Shown here: positions 14,701-24,624 of the stretch, in pieces
Layout of the letters: every line of letters starts with the position of its first letter
Position numbering within the stretch: position 1 is the first letter of the stretch
Assembly: GCA_023614405.1 (NCBI GenBank)
Contig: CM042691.1
Span: 174,316,927-174,380,926 of the forward strand
Origin: Avena insularis
Taxonomy: Eukaryota; Streptophyta; Magnoliopsida; Poales; Poaceae
Length of the DNA: 64,000 bases
Direction: 5' to 3'
Notes under the pieces: model-generated
Told to the model about the DNA's origin: nothing
What the model saw: the letters and a program-made list of their open reading frames with translations, nothing else
Databases searched by the model: none
Made by a program: the position numbers and the translations under genes

Positions 14701-17700
14701 GTGTGTGGTGTCTCATTGAGAGCCATTGTGCCAAGTTTGAAGCTATTCCTCACTTGTCCCGCCGCTATCCCGACGGGTAGACGCGTCACACCCTACTACC
14801 CTAGACCGAAGCTAGCCAGGTGGGAAGTGCATGGCCAAGCACCATGCTGTTTGTAAAAAATGGTATGTGGGTGTTTGTTGGGGCATGGTGGAGCAATGTG
14901 CAAAAGTAGAGCACACTCCTTGAACACTTGGCCTGACGATTCGTCCGTACTTGTCCAAAACAGTCCTAAAACCCTAGATTTTAACCGTCTACCAAGCCGA
15001 AGGCATGCCCAAGCATGCCATCATTGCTCAACGAGGTGATATAAGTTTTTGGTGTGTCAGTGTGAGCCATTGTGCCAAGTTTGAAGCCATTCCTCAGTTG
15101 TCCCGCCGCTCTCCCAACAGGTAGACGCTTTACACCCTACTACCCTAGACCGAAGATGACCAGTGTGGGAAGTGCATGGCCAAGAACCATGTTGTTTGTA
15201 AAACAAGGTTAGTGGGGTGTTTGTTGGGGCATGGTGGAGCAATTTGCAAAAGTAGAGCACACTCCTTGAACACTTGGCCTGACGATTCGTCCATACTTGT
15301 CCAAAACAGCCCTAAAACCCTAGATTTTAGCCATTTACCGAGCCTAAGGCATGCCCAAGCATGTATTGCTCATTGAGGTGATATAAGTGTGTGGTTTGTC
15401 ATTGGGAGCCATTGTGCCAAGTTTTAAGCCATTCCTCAGTTGTCCCGCCGCTATCCCGACGGGTAGACGCGTTACACCCTACTACCCTAGACCGAAGCTG
15501 GCTAGTGTTGGAAGTGCATGGCCAAGCACCATGTTGTTTGTAAAAAAAGGTATGTGGGTGTTTGTTGGGGCATGGTGGAGTAATGTGCAAAAGTAGAGCA
15601 CACTTCTTGAACACTTGGCCTGACGATTCGTCCGTACTTGTCCAAAAGCCCTAAAACCCTAGATTTAGGTCTACCGAGGCAAGGCATTCCAAGCATGCCA
15701 TAATTGCTCATTGAGGTGATATAAGTGTGTGGTGTCATTGTGAGCCATTGTGCCAAGTTTTAAGCCATTCCCAGTTGTCCCGCCGCTATCCCGACGGGTG
15801 AGCGTCACACCCTACTACCTAGATCGAAGCTGGCCAGTGTGGGAAGTGCATGGCCAAGCACCATGTTGTTTGTAAAAAATGGTATGTGTATGTTTTTTGT
15901 GGCATGGTGGAGCAATGTGCAAAAGTAGAACACACTCCTTGAACAATTGGCCTGACGATTCGTCCGTACTTGTCCAAAACTGTCGTAAAACCCTAGATTT
16001 TAGCCGTCTATCGAGGCGAAGGCATTCCCAAGCATGCCATCATTGCTCATTGAGGGGTTATAGGTGTGTGGTGTGTCATTATGAGCCATTGTGCCAAGTT
16101 TTAAGCCATTATTCAGTTGTCCCGCGCTATCCCGGCAGGTGAGCGTTACACCCTACTACCCTAGACGAAGGCTGGCCAATGTGGGAAGTGCAGGGCCAAG
16201 CACCATGTTGTTTGTAAAACAAGGTATGTGGGTGTTTTTTGGGGAATGGTGGAGCAATGTGCAAAAGTAGAGAACACTCCTTGAACACTTTCCCTGATGA
16301 TTCGTTTGTACTTGTCCAAAACCGCCCTAAAACCCTAGATTTTAGCCGTCTACCGAGCCGAAGTCATGCCCAAGCATGCCATCATTTCTCATTGAGGTGA
16401 TATAAGTGTGGTGTGTCATTGTGAGCCATTGTGCCAAGTTTGAAGCCATTCCTCAGTTGTCCCGCCGCTATCCCGACGGGTAGACTCGTTACACCCTACT
16501 ACCCTAGACCGAAGCTGGCTAGTGTCGGAAGTGCAGGGCCAAGCACCATGTTGTTTGTAAAACAAGGTATGTGGGTGTTTGTTGGGGAATGGTGGAGCAA
16601 TGTGCAAAAGTATAGCACACTCCTTGAACACTTGGCCTGACGATTCATCCATACTTGTCCAAAACCGCCCTAAAACCCTAGATTTTAGCCGTCTACCGAG
16701 CCTAAGGCATGCCCAATCATGCCATCGTTGGTCATTGAGGTGATATAAGTGTGTGGTGTGTAATTGGGAGCCATTGTGCCAAGTTTGAAGCCATTCCTCA
16801 GTTGTCCTGCCGCTATCCCGATGGGTAGACGCGTTACACCCTACTACCCTAGACCGAAGCTGCCCAGTGTGGGAAGTGCATGGACAAGCACCATGTTGTT
16901 TGTAAAAAAAGGTATGTGGGTGTTTGTTGCGGCATGGTGGAGCAATGTGCAAAAGTAGAGCACACTTCTTGAACACTTGGCCTGACGATTCGTCCGTACT
17001 TGTCAAAAACCGCCCTAAAACCCTAGATTTTAGCCGTCTACCGAGCCGAAGGCATTCCCAAGCATGCCATCATTGCTCATTGAGGTGATATAAGTGTGTG
17101 GTGTCTCATTGATAGCCATTGTGCCAAGTTTGAAGCTATTCCTCACTTGTCCCGCCGCTATCCCGATGGGTAGACGCGTCACACCCTACTACCCTAGACC
17201 GAAGCTAGCCAGGTGGGAAGTGCATGGCCAAGCACCATGCTGTTTGTAAAAAATGGTATGTGGGTGTTTGTTGGGGCATGGTGGAGCAATGTGCAAAAGT
17301 AGAGCACACTCCTTGAACACTTGGCCCGACGATTCGTCCGTACTTGTCCAAAACAGTCCTAAAAGCCTAGATTTTAACCATCTACCAAGCCGAAGGCATG
17401 CCCAAGCATGCCATCATTGCTCAACGAGGTGATATAAGTTTTTGGTGTGTCAGTGTGAGCCATTGTGCCAAGTTTGAAGCCATTCCTCAGTTGTCCCGCC
17501 GCTCTCCCAACAGGTAGACGCTTTACACCCTACTACCCTAGATCGAAGATGGCCAGTGTGGGAAGTGCATGGCCAAGAACCATGTTGTTTGTAAAACAAG
17601 GTTAGTGGGGTGTTTGTTGGGGCATGGTGGAGCAATTTTCAAAAGTAGAGCACACTCCTTGAACACTTGGCACGATTTATTCGTCCATACTTGTCCAAAA

Positions 17701-17780
17701 CAGCCCTAAAACCCTAGATTTTAGCCATCTACCGAGCCTAAGGCATGCCCAAGCATGTATTGCTCATTGAGGTGATATAA
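5769..17780 (+). repeat. Higher-order repeat, ~2.4 kb (7 monomers), five tandem units
   Basis: A diagnostic monomer variant (TGTGTGGTTTGTCATTGGGA) starts units at about 5769, 8525, 10925, 13322, 15387 and 17781. Spacings are about 2756, 2400, 2397, 2065 and 2394 bp, equal to 8, 7, 7, 6 and 7 monomers. The ordered series of monomer variants inside each unit is the same, so whole blocks were duplicated rather than single monomers. The first unit carries one extra monomer (about 6121-6470). The 13322 unit lacks the monomer that lies at about 11960-12300 in its neighbour. Confidence 0.85.
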
Positions 17781-18128
17781 GTGTGTGGTTTGTCATTGGG
17801 AGCCATTGTGCCAAGTTTTAAGCCATTCCTCAGTTGTCCCGCCGCTATCCCGACGGGTAGACGCGTTACACCCTACTACCCTAGACCGAAGATGGCTAGT
17901 GTTGGAAGTGCATGGCCAAGCACCATGTTGTTTGTAAAAAAAGGTATGTGGGTGTTTGTTGGGGCATGGTGGAGTAATGTGCAAAAGTAGAGCACACTTC
18001 TTGAACACTTGGCCTGACGATTCGTCCGTACTTGTCCAAAACCGCCCTAAAACCCTAGATTTAGCTGTCTACCGAGCCGAAGGCATTCCCAAGCATGCCA
18101 TCATTGCTCATTGAGGTGATATAAGTGT

Positions 18129-21100
18129 GTGGTGTGTCATTGTGAGCCATTGTGCCAAGTTTTAAGCCATTCCCCAGTTGTCCCTGCCGCTATCCCGATG
18201 GGTAGACGCGTCACACCCTACTACCCTAGACCGAAGCTGGCCAGTGTGGAAAGTGCATGGCCAAGCACCATGTTGTTTGTAAAAAATGGTATGTGGATGT
18301 TTTTTGCAGCATGGTGGAGCAATGTGCAAAAGTAGAACACACTCCTTGAACAATTGGCCTGACGATTCGTCCGTACTTGTCCAAAACTGTCGTAAAACCC
18401 TAGATTTTAGCCGTCTATCGAGGCGAAGGCATTCCCAAGCATGCCATCATTGCTCATTGAGGTGTTATATATGTGTGGTGTGTCATTATGAGCCATTGTG
18501 CCAAGTTTTAAGCCATTCTTCAGTTGTCCCGCTGCTATCCCGACGGGTAGACGCGTTACACCCTACTACCCTAGACCGAAGCTGGCCAATGTGGGAAGTG
18601 CAGGGCCAAGCACCATGTTGTTTGTAAAACAAGGTATGTGGAATGTTTTTTGGGGAATGGTGGAGCAATGTGCAAAAGTATAGAACACTCCTTGAACACT
18701 TGTCCTGATGATTCGTTTGTACTTGTCCAAAACCGCCCTAAAACCCTAGATTTTAGCCGTCTACCGAGCCGAAGTCATGCCCAAGCATGCCATCATTTCT
18801 CATTGAGGTGATATAAGTGTGTGGTGTGTCATTGTGAGCCATTGTGCCAAGTTTGAAGCCATTCCTCAGTTGTCCCGCCGCTATCCCGATGGGTAGACGC
18901 GTTACACCCTACTACCCTAGACCGAAGCTGGCCACTGTCGGAAGTGCAGGGCCAAGCACCATGTTGTTTGTAAAACAAGATATGTGGGTGTTTGTTGGGG
19001 AATGGTGGAGCAATGTGAAAAAGTATAGCACACTCCTTGAACACTTGGCCTGACGATTCATCCGTACTTGTCCAAAACCGCCCTAAAACCCTAGATTTTA
19101 GCCGTCTACCGAGCCTAAGGCATGCCCAATCATGCCATCGTTGCTCATTGAGGTGATATAAGTGTGTGGTGTGTAATTGGGAGCCATTGTGCCAAGTTTG
19201 AAGCCATTCCTCAGTTGTCCTGCAGCTATCCCGACGGGTAGACGCGTTACACCCTATTACCCTAGACCGAAGCTGCCCAGTGTGGGAAGTGCATGGACAA
19301 GCACCATGTTGTTTGTAAAAAAAGGTATGTGGGTGTTTGTTGGGGCATGGTGGAGCAATGTGCAAAAGTAGAGCACACTTCTTGAACACTTGGCCTGACG
19401 ATTCGTCCGTACTTGTCAAAAACCGCCCTAAAACCCTAGATTTTAGCCGTCTACCGAGCCGAAGGCATTCCCAAGCATGCCATCATTGCTCATTGAGGTG
19501 ATATAAGTGTGTGGTGTGTCATTGAGAGCCATTGTGCCAAGTTTGAAGCTATTCCTCACTTGTCCCGCCGCTATCCCGACGGGTAGACGCGTCACACCCT
19601 ACTACCCTAGACCAAAGCTAGCCAGGTGCGAAGTGCATGGCCAAGCACCATGATGTTTGTAAAAAATGGTATGTGGGTGTTTGTTGGGGCATGGTGGAGC
19701 AATGTGCAAAAGTAGAGCACACTCCTTGAACACTTGGCCTGACGATTCGTCCGTACTTGTCCAAAACCGCCCTAAAACCCTAGATTTAGCTGTCTACCGA
19801 GCCGAAGGCATTCCCAAGCATGCCATCATTGCTCATTGAGGTGATATAAGTGTGTGGTGTGTCATTGTGAGCCATTGTGCCAAGTTTTAAGCCATTCCCC
19901 AGTTGTCCCTGCCGCTATCCCGATGGGTAGACGCGTCACACCCTACTACCCTAGACCGAAGCTGGCCAGTGTGGAAAGTGCATGGCCAAGCACCATGTTG
20001 TTTGTAAAAAATGGTATGTGGATGTTTTTTGCAGCATGGTGGAGCAATGTGCAAAAGTAGAACACACTCCTTGAACAATTGGCCTGACGATTCGTCCGTA
20101 CTTGTCCAAAACTGTCGTAAAACCCTAGATTTTAGCCGTCTATCGAGGCGAAGGCATTCCCAAGCATGCCATCATTGCTCATTGAGGTGTTATATATGTG
20201 TGGTGTGTCATTATGAGCCATTGTGCCAAGTTTTAAGCCATTCTTCAGTTGTCCCGCTGCTATCCCGACGGGTAGACGCGTTACACCCTACTACCCTAGA
20301 CCGAAGCTGGCCAATGTGGGAAGTGCAGGGCCAAGCACCATGTTGTTTGTAAAACAAGGTATGTGGAATGTTTTTTGGGGAATGGTGGAGCAATGTGCAA
20401 AAGTATAGAACACTCCTTGAACACTTGTCCTGATGATTCGTTTGTACTTGTCCAAAACCGCCCTAAAACCCTAGATTTTAGCCGTCTACCGAGCCGAAGT
20501 CATGCCCAAGCATGCCATCATTTCTCATTGAGGTGATATAAGTGTGTGGTGTGTCATTGTGAGCCATTGTGCCAAGTTTGAAGCCATTCCTCAGTTGTCC
20601 CGCTATCCATCCCGATGGGTAGACGTTACACCCTACTACCCTAGACGAAGCTGGCCATCGTCGGAAGTGGGCCAAGCACCATGTTGTTTGTAAAACAAGA
20701 TATGTGGGTGTTTGTTGGGGAATGGTGGAGCAATGTGAAAAAGTATAGCACACTCCTTGAACACTTGGCCTGACGATTCATCCGTACTTGTCCAAAACCG
20801 CCCTAAAACCCTAGATTTTAGCCGTCTACCGAGCCTAAGGCATGCCCAATCATGCCATCGTTGCTCATTGAGGTGATATAAGTGTGTGGTGTGTAATTGG
20901 GAGCCATTGTGCCAAGTTTGAAGCCATTCCTCAGTTGTCCTGCAGCTATCCCGACGGGTAGACGCGTTACACCCTATTACCCTAGACCGAAGCTGCCCAG
21001 TGTGGGAAGTGCATGGACAAGCACCATGTTGTTTGTAAAAAAAGGTATGTGGGTGTTTGTTGGGGCATGGTGGAGCAATGTGCAAAAGTAGAGCACACTT

Positions 21101-21578
21101 CTTGAACACTTGGCCTGACGATTCGTCCGTACTTGTCAAAAACCGCCCTAAAACCCTAGATTTTAGCCGTCTACCGAGCCGAAGGCATTCCCAAGCATGC
21201 CATCATTGCTCATTGAGGTGATATAAGTGTGTGGTGTGTCATTGAGAGCCATTGTGCCAAGTTTGAAGCTATTCCTCACTTGTCCCGCCGCTATCCCGAC
21301 GGGTAGACGCGTCACACCCTACTACCCTAGACCAAAGCTAGCCAGGTGCGAAGTGCATGGCCAAGCACCATGATGTTTGTAAAAAATGGTATGTGGGTGT
21401 TTGTTGGGGCATGGTGGAGCAATGTGCAAAAGTAGAGCACACTCCTTGAACACTTGGCCTGACGATTCGTCCGTACTTGTCCAAAACTGTCCTAAAACCC
21501 TAGATTTTAGCCGTCTACCAAGCCGAAGGCATGCCCAAGCCTGCCATCATTGCTAATTGAGGTGATATAAGTGAGAAG
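18129..21578 (+). repeat. Tandem duplication of a 5-monomer block (~1.72 kb x 2)
   Basis: 18129-19853 and 19854-21578 carry the same five monomer variants in the same order and are almost identical by eye. The visible differences concentrate in a short patch of small indels at about 20600-20670. This is a block duplication with a register different from the 7-monomer repeat to its left, so array expansion did not always use one unit. Confidence 0.8.
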
Positions 21579-21987
21579 TGTGTCATTGTGAGCCATTGTG
21601 CCAAGTTTTAAGCCATTACTCAGTTGTACCTCCGCTATCCCGACGGGTAGACGCGTTACACCCCACTACCCTAGACCGAAGCTGGCTAGTGTTGGAAGTG
21701 CATGGCCAAGCACCATGTTGTTTGTAAAAAAAGGTATGTGGGTGTTTGTTGGGGCATGGTGGAGCAATGTGTAAAAGTAGAGAACGCTCCTTGAACACTT
21801 GGCCTGACGGTTCGTCCGTACTTGTCCAAAACCGCCCTAAAATCCTAGATTTTAGCCGTCTACCGAGCCGAAGGCATTCCCAAGCATGCCATCATTGCTC
21901 ATTGAGGTGATATAAGTGTGTGGTGTGTCATTGTGAGCCATTGTGCCAAGTTTGAAGCCATTCCTCAGTTGTCCCGCCGCTATCCCG

Positions 21988-21992
21988 ATGGG
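21988..21992. repeat. Left target duplication of outer LTR element (ATGGG)
   Basis: The satellite reads CTATCCCGATGGG up to 21992 and the LTR starts TGTAACACCCC at 21993. The right partner is ACGGG at 40575-40579, one substitution away. The satellite phase is continuous across the two sites. Confidence 0.75.
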
Positions 21993-22084
21993 TGTAACAC
22001 CCCAGTTTTAGTTAATCTTTTATTAGGGTTTTTTTGTGCATCATGAGCATCATATCTTAAATTGTGCATAAAATATTTAAATCA

Positions 22085-22104
22085 AACCCTAAAACCCTAG
22101 ATTT
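22085..22104 (+). promoter_or_regulatory. Telo-box-like segment in LTR, shared with the satellite
   Basis: AACCCTAAAACCCTAGATTT lies about 90 bp inside the LTR and repeats the core found in each satellite monomer. It contains AAACCCTA, the plant telo-box bound by TRB-type Myb proteins. The 3' LTR copy near 38083 has the same core with one base changed after it (CTAGC). Confidence 0.5.
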
Positions 22105-22560
22105 TCCCTCTCTTTATATTTGCAAATCCATTCAAATGTTTTGGAATATTTTGAAAACCATCAAAACCTATGGTGCCCAAATGGATGAAAAGGGCCCCAC
22201 AGTAGTTTGTGTAATTTTATAAAGTTCTAGTATCTTCAGAATGTTCAAACTAGAAAAGGATTTGAATATACAAAAGAATGTACAAAACAGATTTGGAAAA
22301 CAGAAAAAGGAGAAGGATTTTAAAAAATGTAGCAGAGCACCTAGGCCATGTAGCCGACTTCTTTCCTTTCCCCTGCAAACTTTCGTTCGGCCCGTTCTTG
22401 GCCCAAGTCTACCCAGCCGCGACCCCATACCTCTTCGGCCTCGTCTAAACGTCGCCGTCTTTCTCGCGCGAGCGCAAGCAGCTCGGTGGCCTCTACACTG
22501 CCGCCCGATGGTCGCCGCTGCGTCGCGCCCACGCCATGATCAACGCCGCCGCCCTGGATG

Positions 22561-22570
22561 TCTATAATAA
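22561..22570 (+). promoter_or_regulatory. Possible TATA box of outer LTR
   Basis: TCTATAATAA is followed by a pyrimidine- and C-rich leader with CCACCACTACAAACCCTAGG, as is common at grass LTR promoters. The 3' LTR has TCTATATCAA at the matching place (38538-38547). Position and base composition support it; nothing proves transcription. Confidence 0.35.
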
Positions 22571-24240
22571 CTCTCCGCCACCACTACAAACCCTAGGAGA
22601 CCCATTTCTTCTTCTCTTCCTTTTTCCCCACCATGGCCGGAACCCTAGCCCACAGAACCTTCAGCACCCTGTCGATTTTGAGCTTCTTTTGCTTGTCCGA
22701 GACCACCTTCGTGTTCCCCTCTCTCTTCTCGTTCGATTGCCGTCACCCGTGCATGCCAGGGAAGCTCCCAGACGCTCAATCGATACCTCCTTCCCCGACT
22801 CTGGCCACCACCTCCGCCACTGATTCCGGCCACCCCGAACCCCGCCGTAAAGTTTTTCTAACTCCTGGTGAGTTTCTGAAGCTCAAGGCGACCTCCGTTT
22901 GCCTGCTTGCTTGCTGTAGCCGCCGCGCGTTGTGTCCCTACAAGCTCCGCCGCTCGCCACCATCGTGACCACTGTTCTGATGACCACAAGTGGGCAGCTC
23001 TGCCACCACTGGGTCCGCCTTGATCTCCTCTTTCCAACTAGTCTACCCACAAGCCCCCGCGCGCAGCGAATCATCGGATTCGAGCCCAACCCGAGGATCC
23101 CCATTGCTGATGTCATGCTGACATCAGCATGAGGCAATATATCCTCTTTTCTTTTATTAAAATCATTCCTGTAATTCTTTTCTAGAAATAATAATAATAA
23201 TTACCCATGGGGCCCACACATCAGTGACTGTGAGTAGCCCTAGATCGAGTGAGAAATCTTTCCCAGCCTGTGGTGACGTCAGCGTGAGGTCATAAATGTT
23301 TTAAAATTGATTAAATAAATTCCCAAAAATGATTTAATATTATAAAATCAATAACTTATTATTTATAAGTCAGGAAATACAAATAATATATCAAAATGTT
23401 CAGAAAAATGAGAACTATCTATTCAAGCTATAATCATGCATTGTTAATCAACTTTCATGACAATTTTAATTAGAAGAACAAATGCACCCCTCTCATATGT
23501 CCCAGAGTTTCCCGAATTAGGGTTTCTACCCCTCGGAACACCGATTAAACTGTCGAGCATGTTTTAGGGTTTCATTCGATACAACTTAACTTGTCATATC
23601 ATCATCCTTGTTTGAGCATTGCATCGATGCCATGTTTTGATTGTTTCCCTCTCTTTCCGGTGTTTGGTTCTTCCCGGTAGAATACGATATCGAGATCGAG
23701 ATCGAAGACCGAGGACAAGACCATCAAAGATAGAAGATCGACGAATAATACTTGACCAACTATAACCAAGTCAAGTTCAAGATGTCCGAAGATCTACTTA
23801 TTTGTTGTCAACATGAAAAGTAAAGCATAGCCCCACCATGATATGCTCCTATGATTTTGAAAGCATTTCAATTCCTGCCATGATGCATACGATTCTACTG
23901 TGGTATTTTATCGATAGATAGAGTATCCTATCTATTGCATACTCCCTTTGAGCTTATATTACCTGATCCACTGCTCCTAGCATAACTAGGTTTGGCTTGT
24001 GTGCATTGCTAGAGCTTATTCTGTGTCTTGCTTAGTCATGCATAACTGTTGAGTCTGGTCCATCCAGATGATGTATCAGATGCAGAGAATCTAGTATGAC
24101 AGGAGAACGTGATGATATGAGATCGGTGATATGAGTTAAACATGCTAAGGCTTGTATGGGAGGCCACGGTGGGATGTGGTTTTTCTAGTCCCATGCTCGC
24201 CACCACTAGGAACTGAGTTCTTGCCTTTGGAACCAAGACG

Positions 24241-24245
24241 AGCGT
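24241..24245. repeat. Left target duplication of Tekay-type element (AGCGT)
   Basis: AGCGT at 24241-24245 and 33403-33407 flank the nested element perfectly. The unoccupied 3' LTR of the outer element has a single AGCGT at 40218-40222. Confidence 0.95.
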
Positions 24246-24507
24246 TGTCAACACCCAAATTTTTAATCCCAGATGCCTGTTATGCCATACCTCGCAATCC
24301 CAGGATTACCATTTTTGCGAGACATAACAGAATTGGATACCACAGTACATCATCCATTACAAACCATACATAAGGTCTTACACAAATAAGGATCTCATGA
24401 TCCAGTTCTTAATACAATTCAAGTAGCGGAAATACGTAATAATAAAGGTAGCGTAGGCGAAGCTCCATCTTCGGGGTCACAGGCAATGCTGACGATGGGA
24501 GATGATC

Positions 24508-24624
24508 CTAGTTGTCGTAACCTTCCTGGGGTCCATCATCCTGGTACTCCTCTTCATAGTCTGGCCACGGGAATAGCCAGGGACAAAGCCATGAGTACTC
24601 TTTAAGTACTCGCAAACTAATACT
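24508..24624 (-). other. Short acidic reading frame inside the Tekay LTR
   Basis: Read on the minus strand, a frame of about 38 codons without a start ATG ends at TAG (24510-24508). It has a W-rich start (SWLCPWLFPWPDY) and an acidic end (EEEYQDDGPQEGYDN). I recall similar segments from other grass Tekay LTRs but cannot verify that here. It may be a chance frame or a conserved micropeptide. It is recorded as a candidate, not a gene. Confidence 0.25.

Larger units (their letters stand above)
1131..21992 (+). repeat. Satellite array, block 1: about 60 monomers of ~345 bp
   Basis: Head-to-tail tandem repeat with a period of about 343-348 bp. The landmark CCTGACGATTCGTCC recurs near 1203, 1546, 1890, 2238, 2579, 2927 and onward to the end of the block. 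Each monomer holds in order a telo-box core (CCCTAAAACCCTAGATTTTAG or a close variant), the dyad GGCATG-n6-CATGCC, a GTGTGTGGTGTGTCATTGTG stretch, CCGCTATCCCGACGGGTAGA, CACCCTACTACCCTAGACCG, the dyad CATGG-n7-CCATG, and CCTTGAACACTTGGCCTGAC. Monomers at 1.1-5.7 kb differ from each other more than those after 8.5 kb, which are recent block duplications. The array is cut at 21992 by an LTR element and resumes in phase at 40575. I do not recognise the family by name. Its monomer length resembles that of several grass subtelomeric or centromeric satellites, but length alone cannot assign it. Confidence 0.95.
21993..24245 (+). mobile_element. Outer element 5' LTR, left part
   Basis: Matches the 3' LTR from 37988 to about 40222. 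It includes an AT-rich beginning, a GC-rich stretch at about 22380-23110 resembling a transcribed leader, and a long AT-rich part. The intact 3' LTR reads straight through GATGAGCGTATAACCAT at 40214-40230, which gives the empty site of the nested insertion. The reading frames of about 110 codons inside (for example 22633-22968) are not conserved in the other LTR copy and are not called as genes. Confidence 0.85.

Noticed and set aside
1341..21798. Many 60-113-codon frames in the tandem array
   Set aside because: Direct products of a repeated non-coding monomer; substitutions and indels accumulate without regard to frame.
1131..21992. CRISPR-like or direct-repeat defence array
   Set aside because: There are no unique spacers; the full ~345-bp monomer repeats, and the window is plant nuclear DNA.
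1131..21992. True interstitial telomere
   Set aside because: Each monomer has less than two telomere-like units in the form CCCTAAAACCCTAG, with an extra A. There is no run of perfect CCCTAAA repeats.
22633..22968. 111-codon frame in the outer LTR as a gene
   Set aside because: It lies within the GC-rich LTR leader, and the equivalent part of the other LTR copy has in-frame changes (for example a TAG at about 38707).
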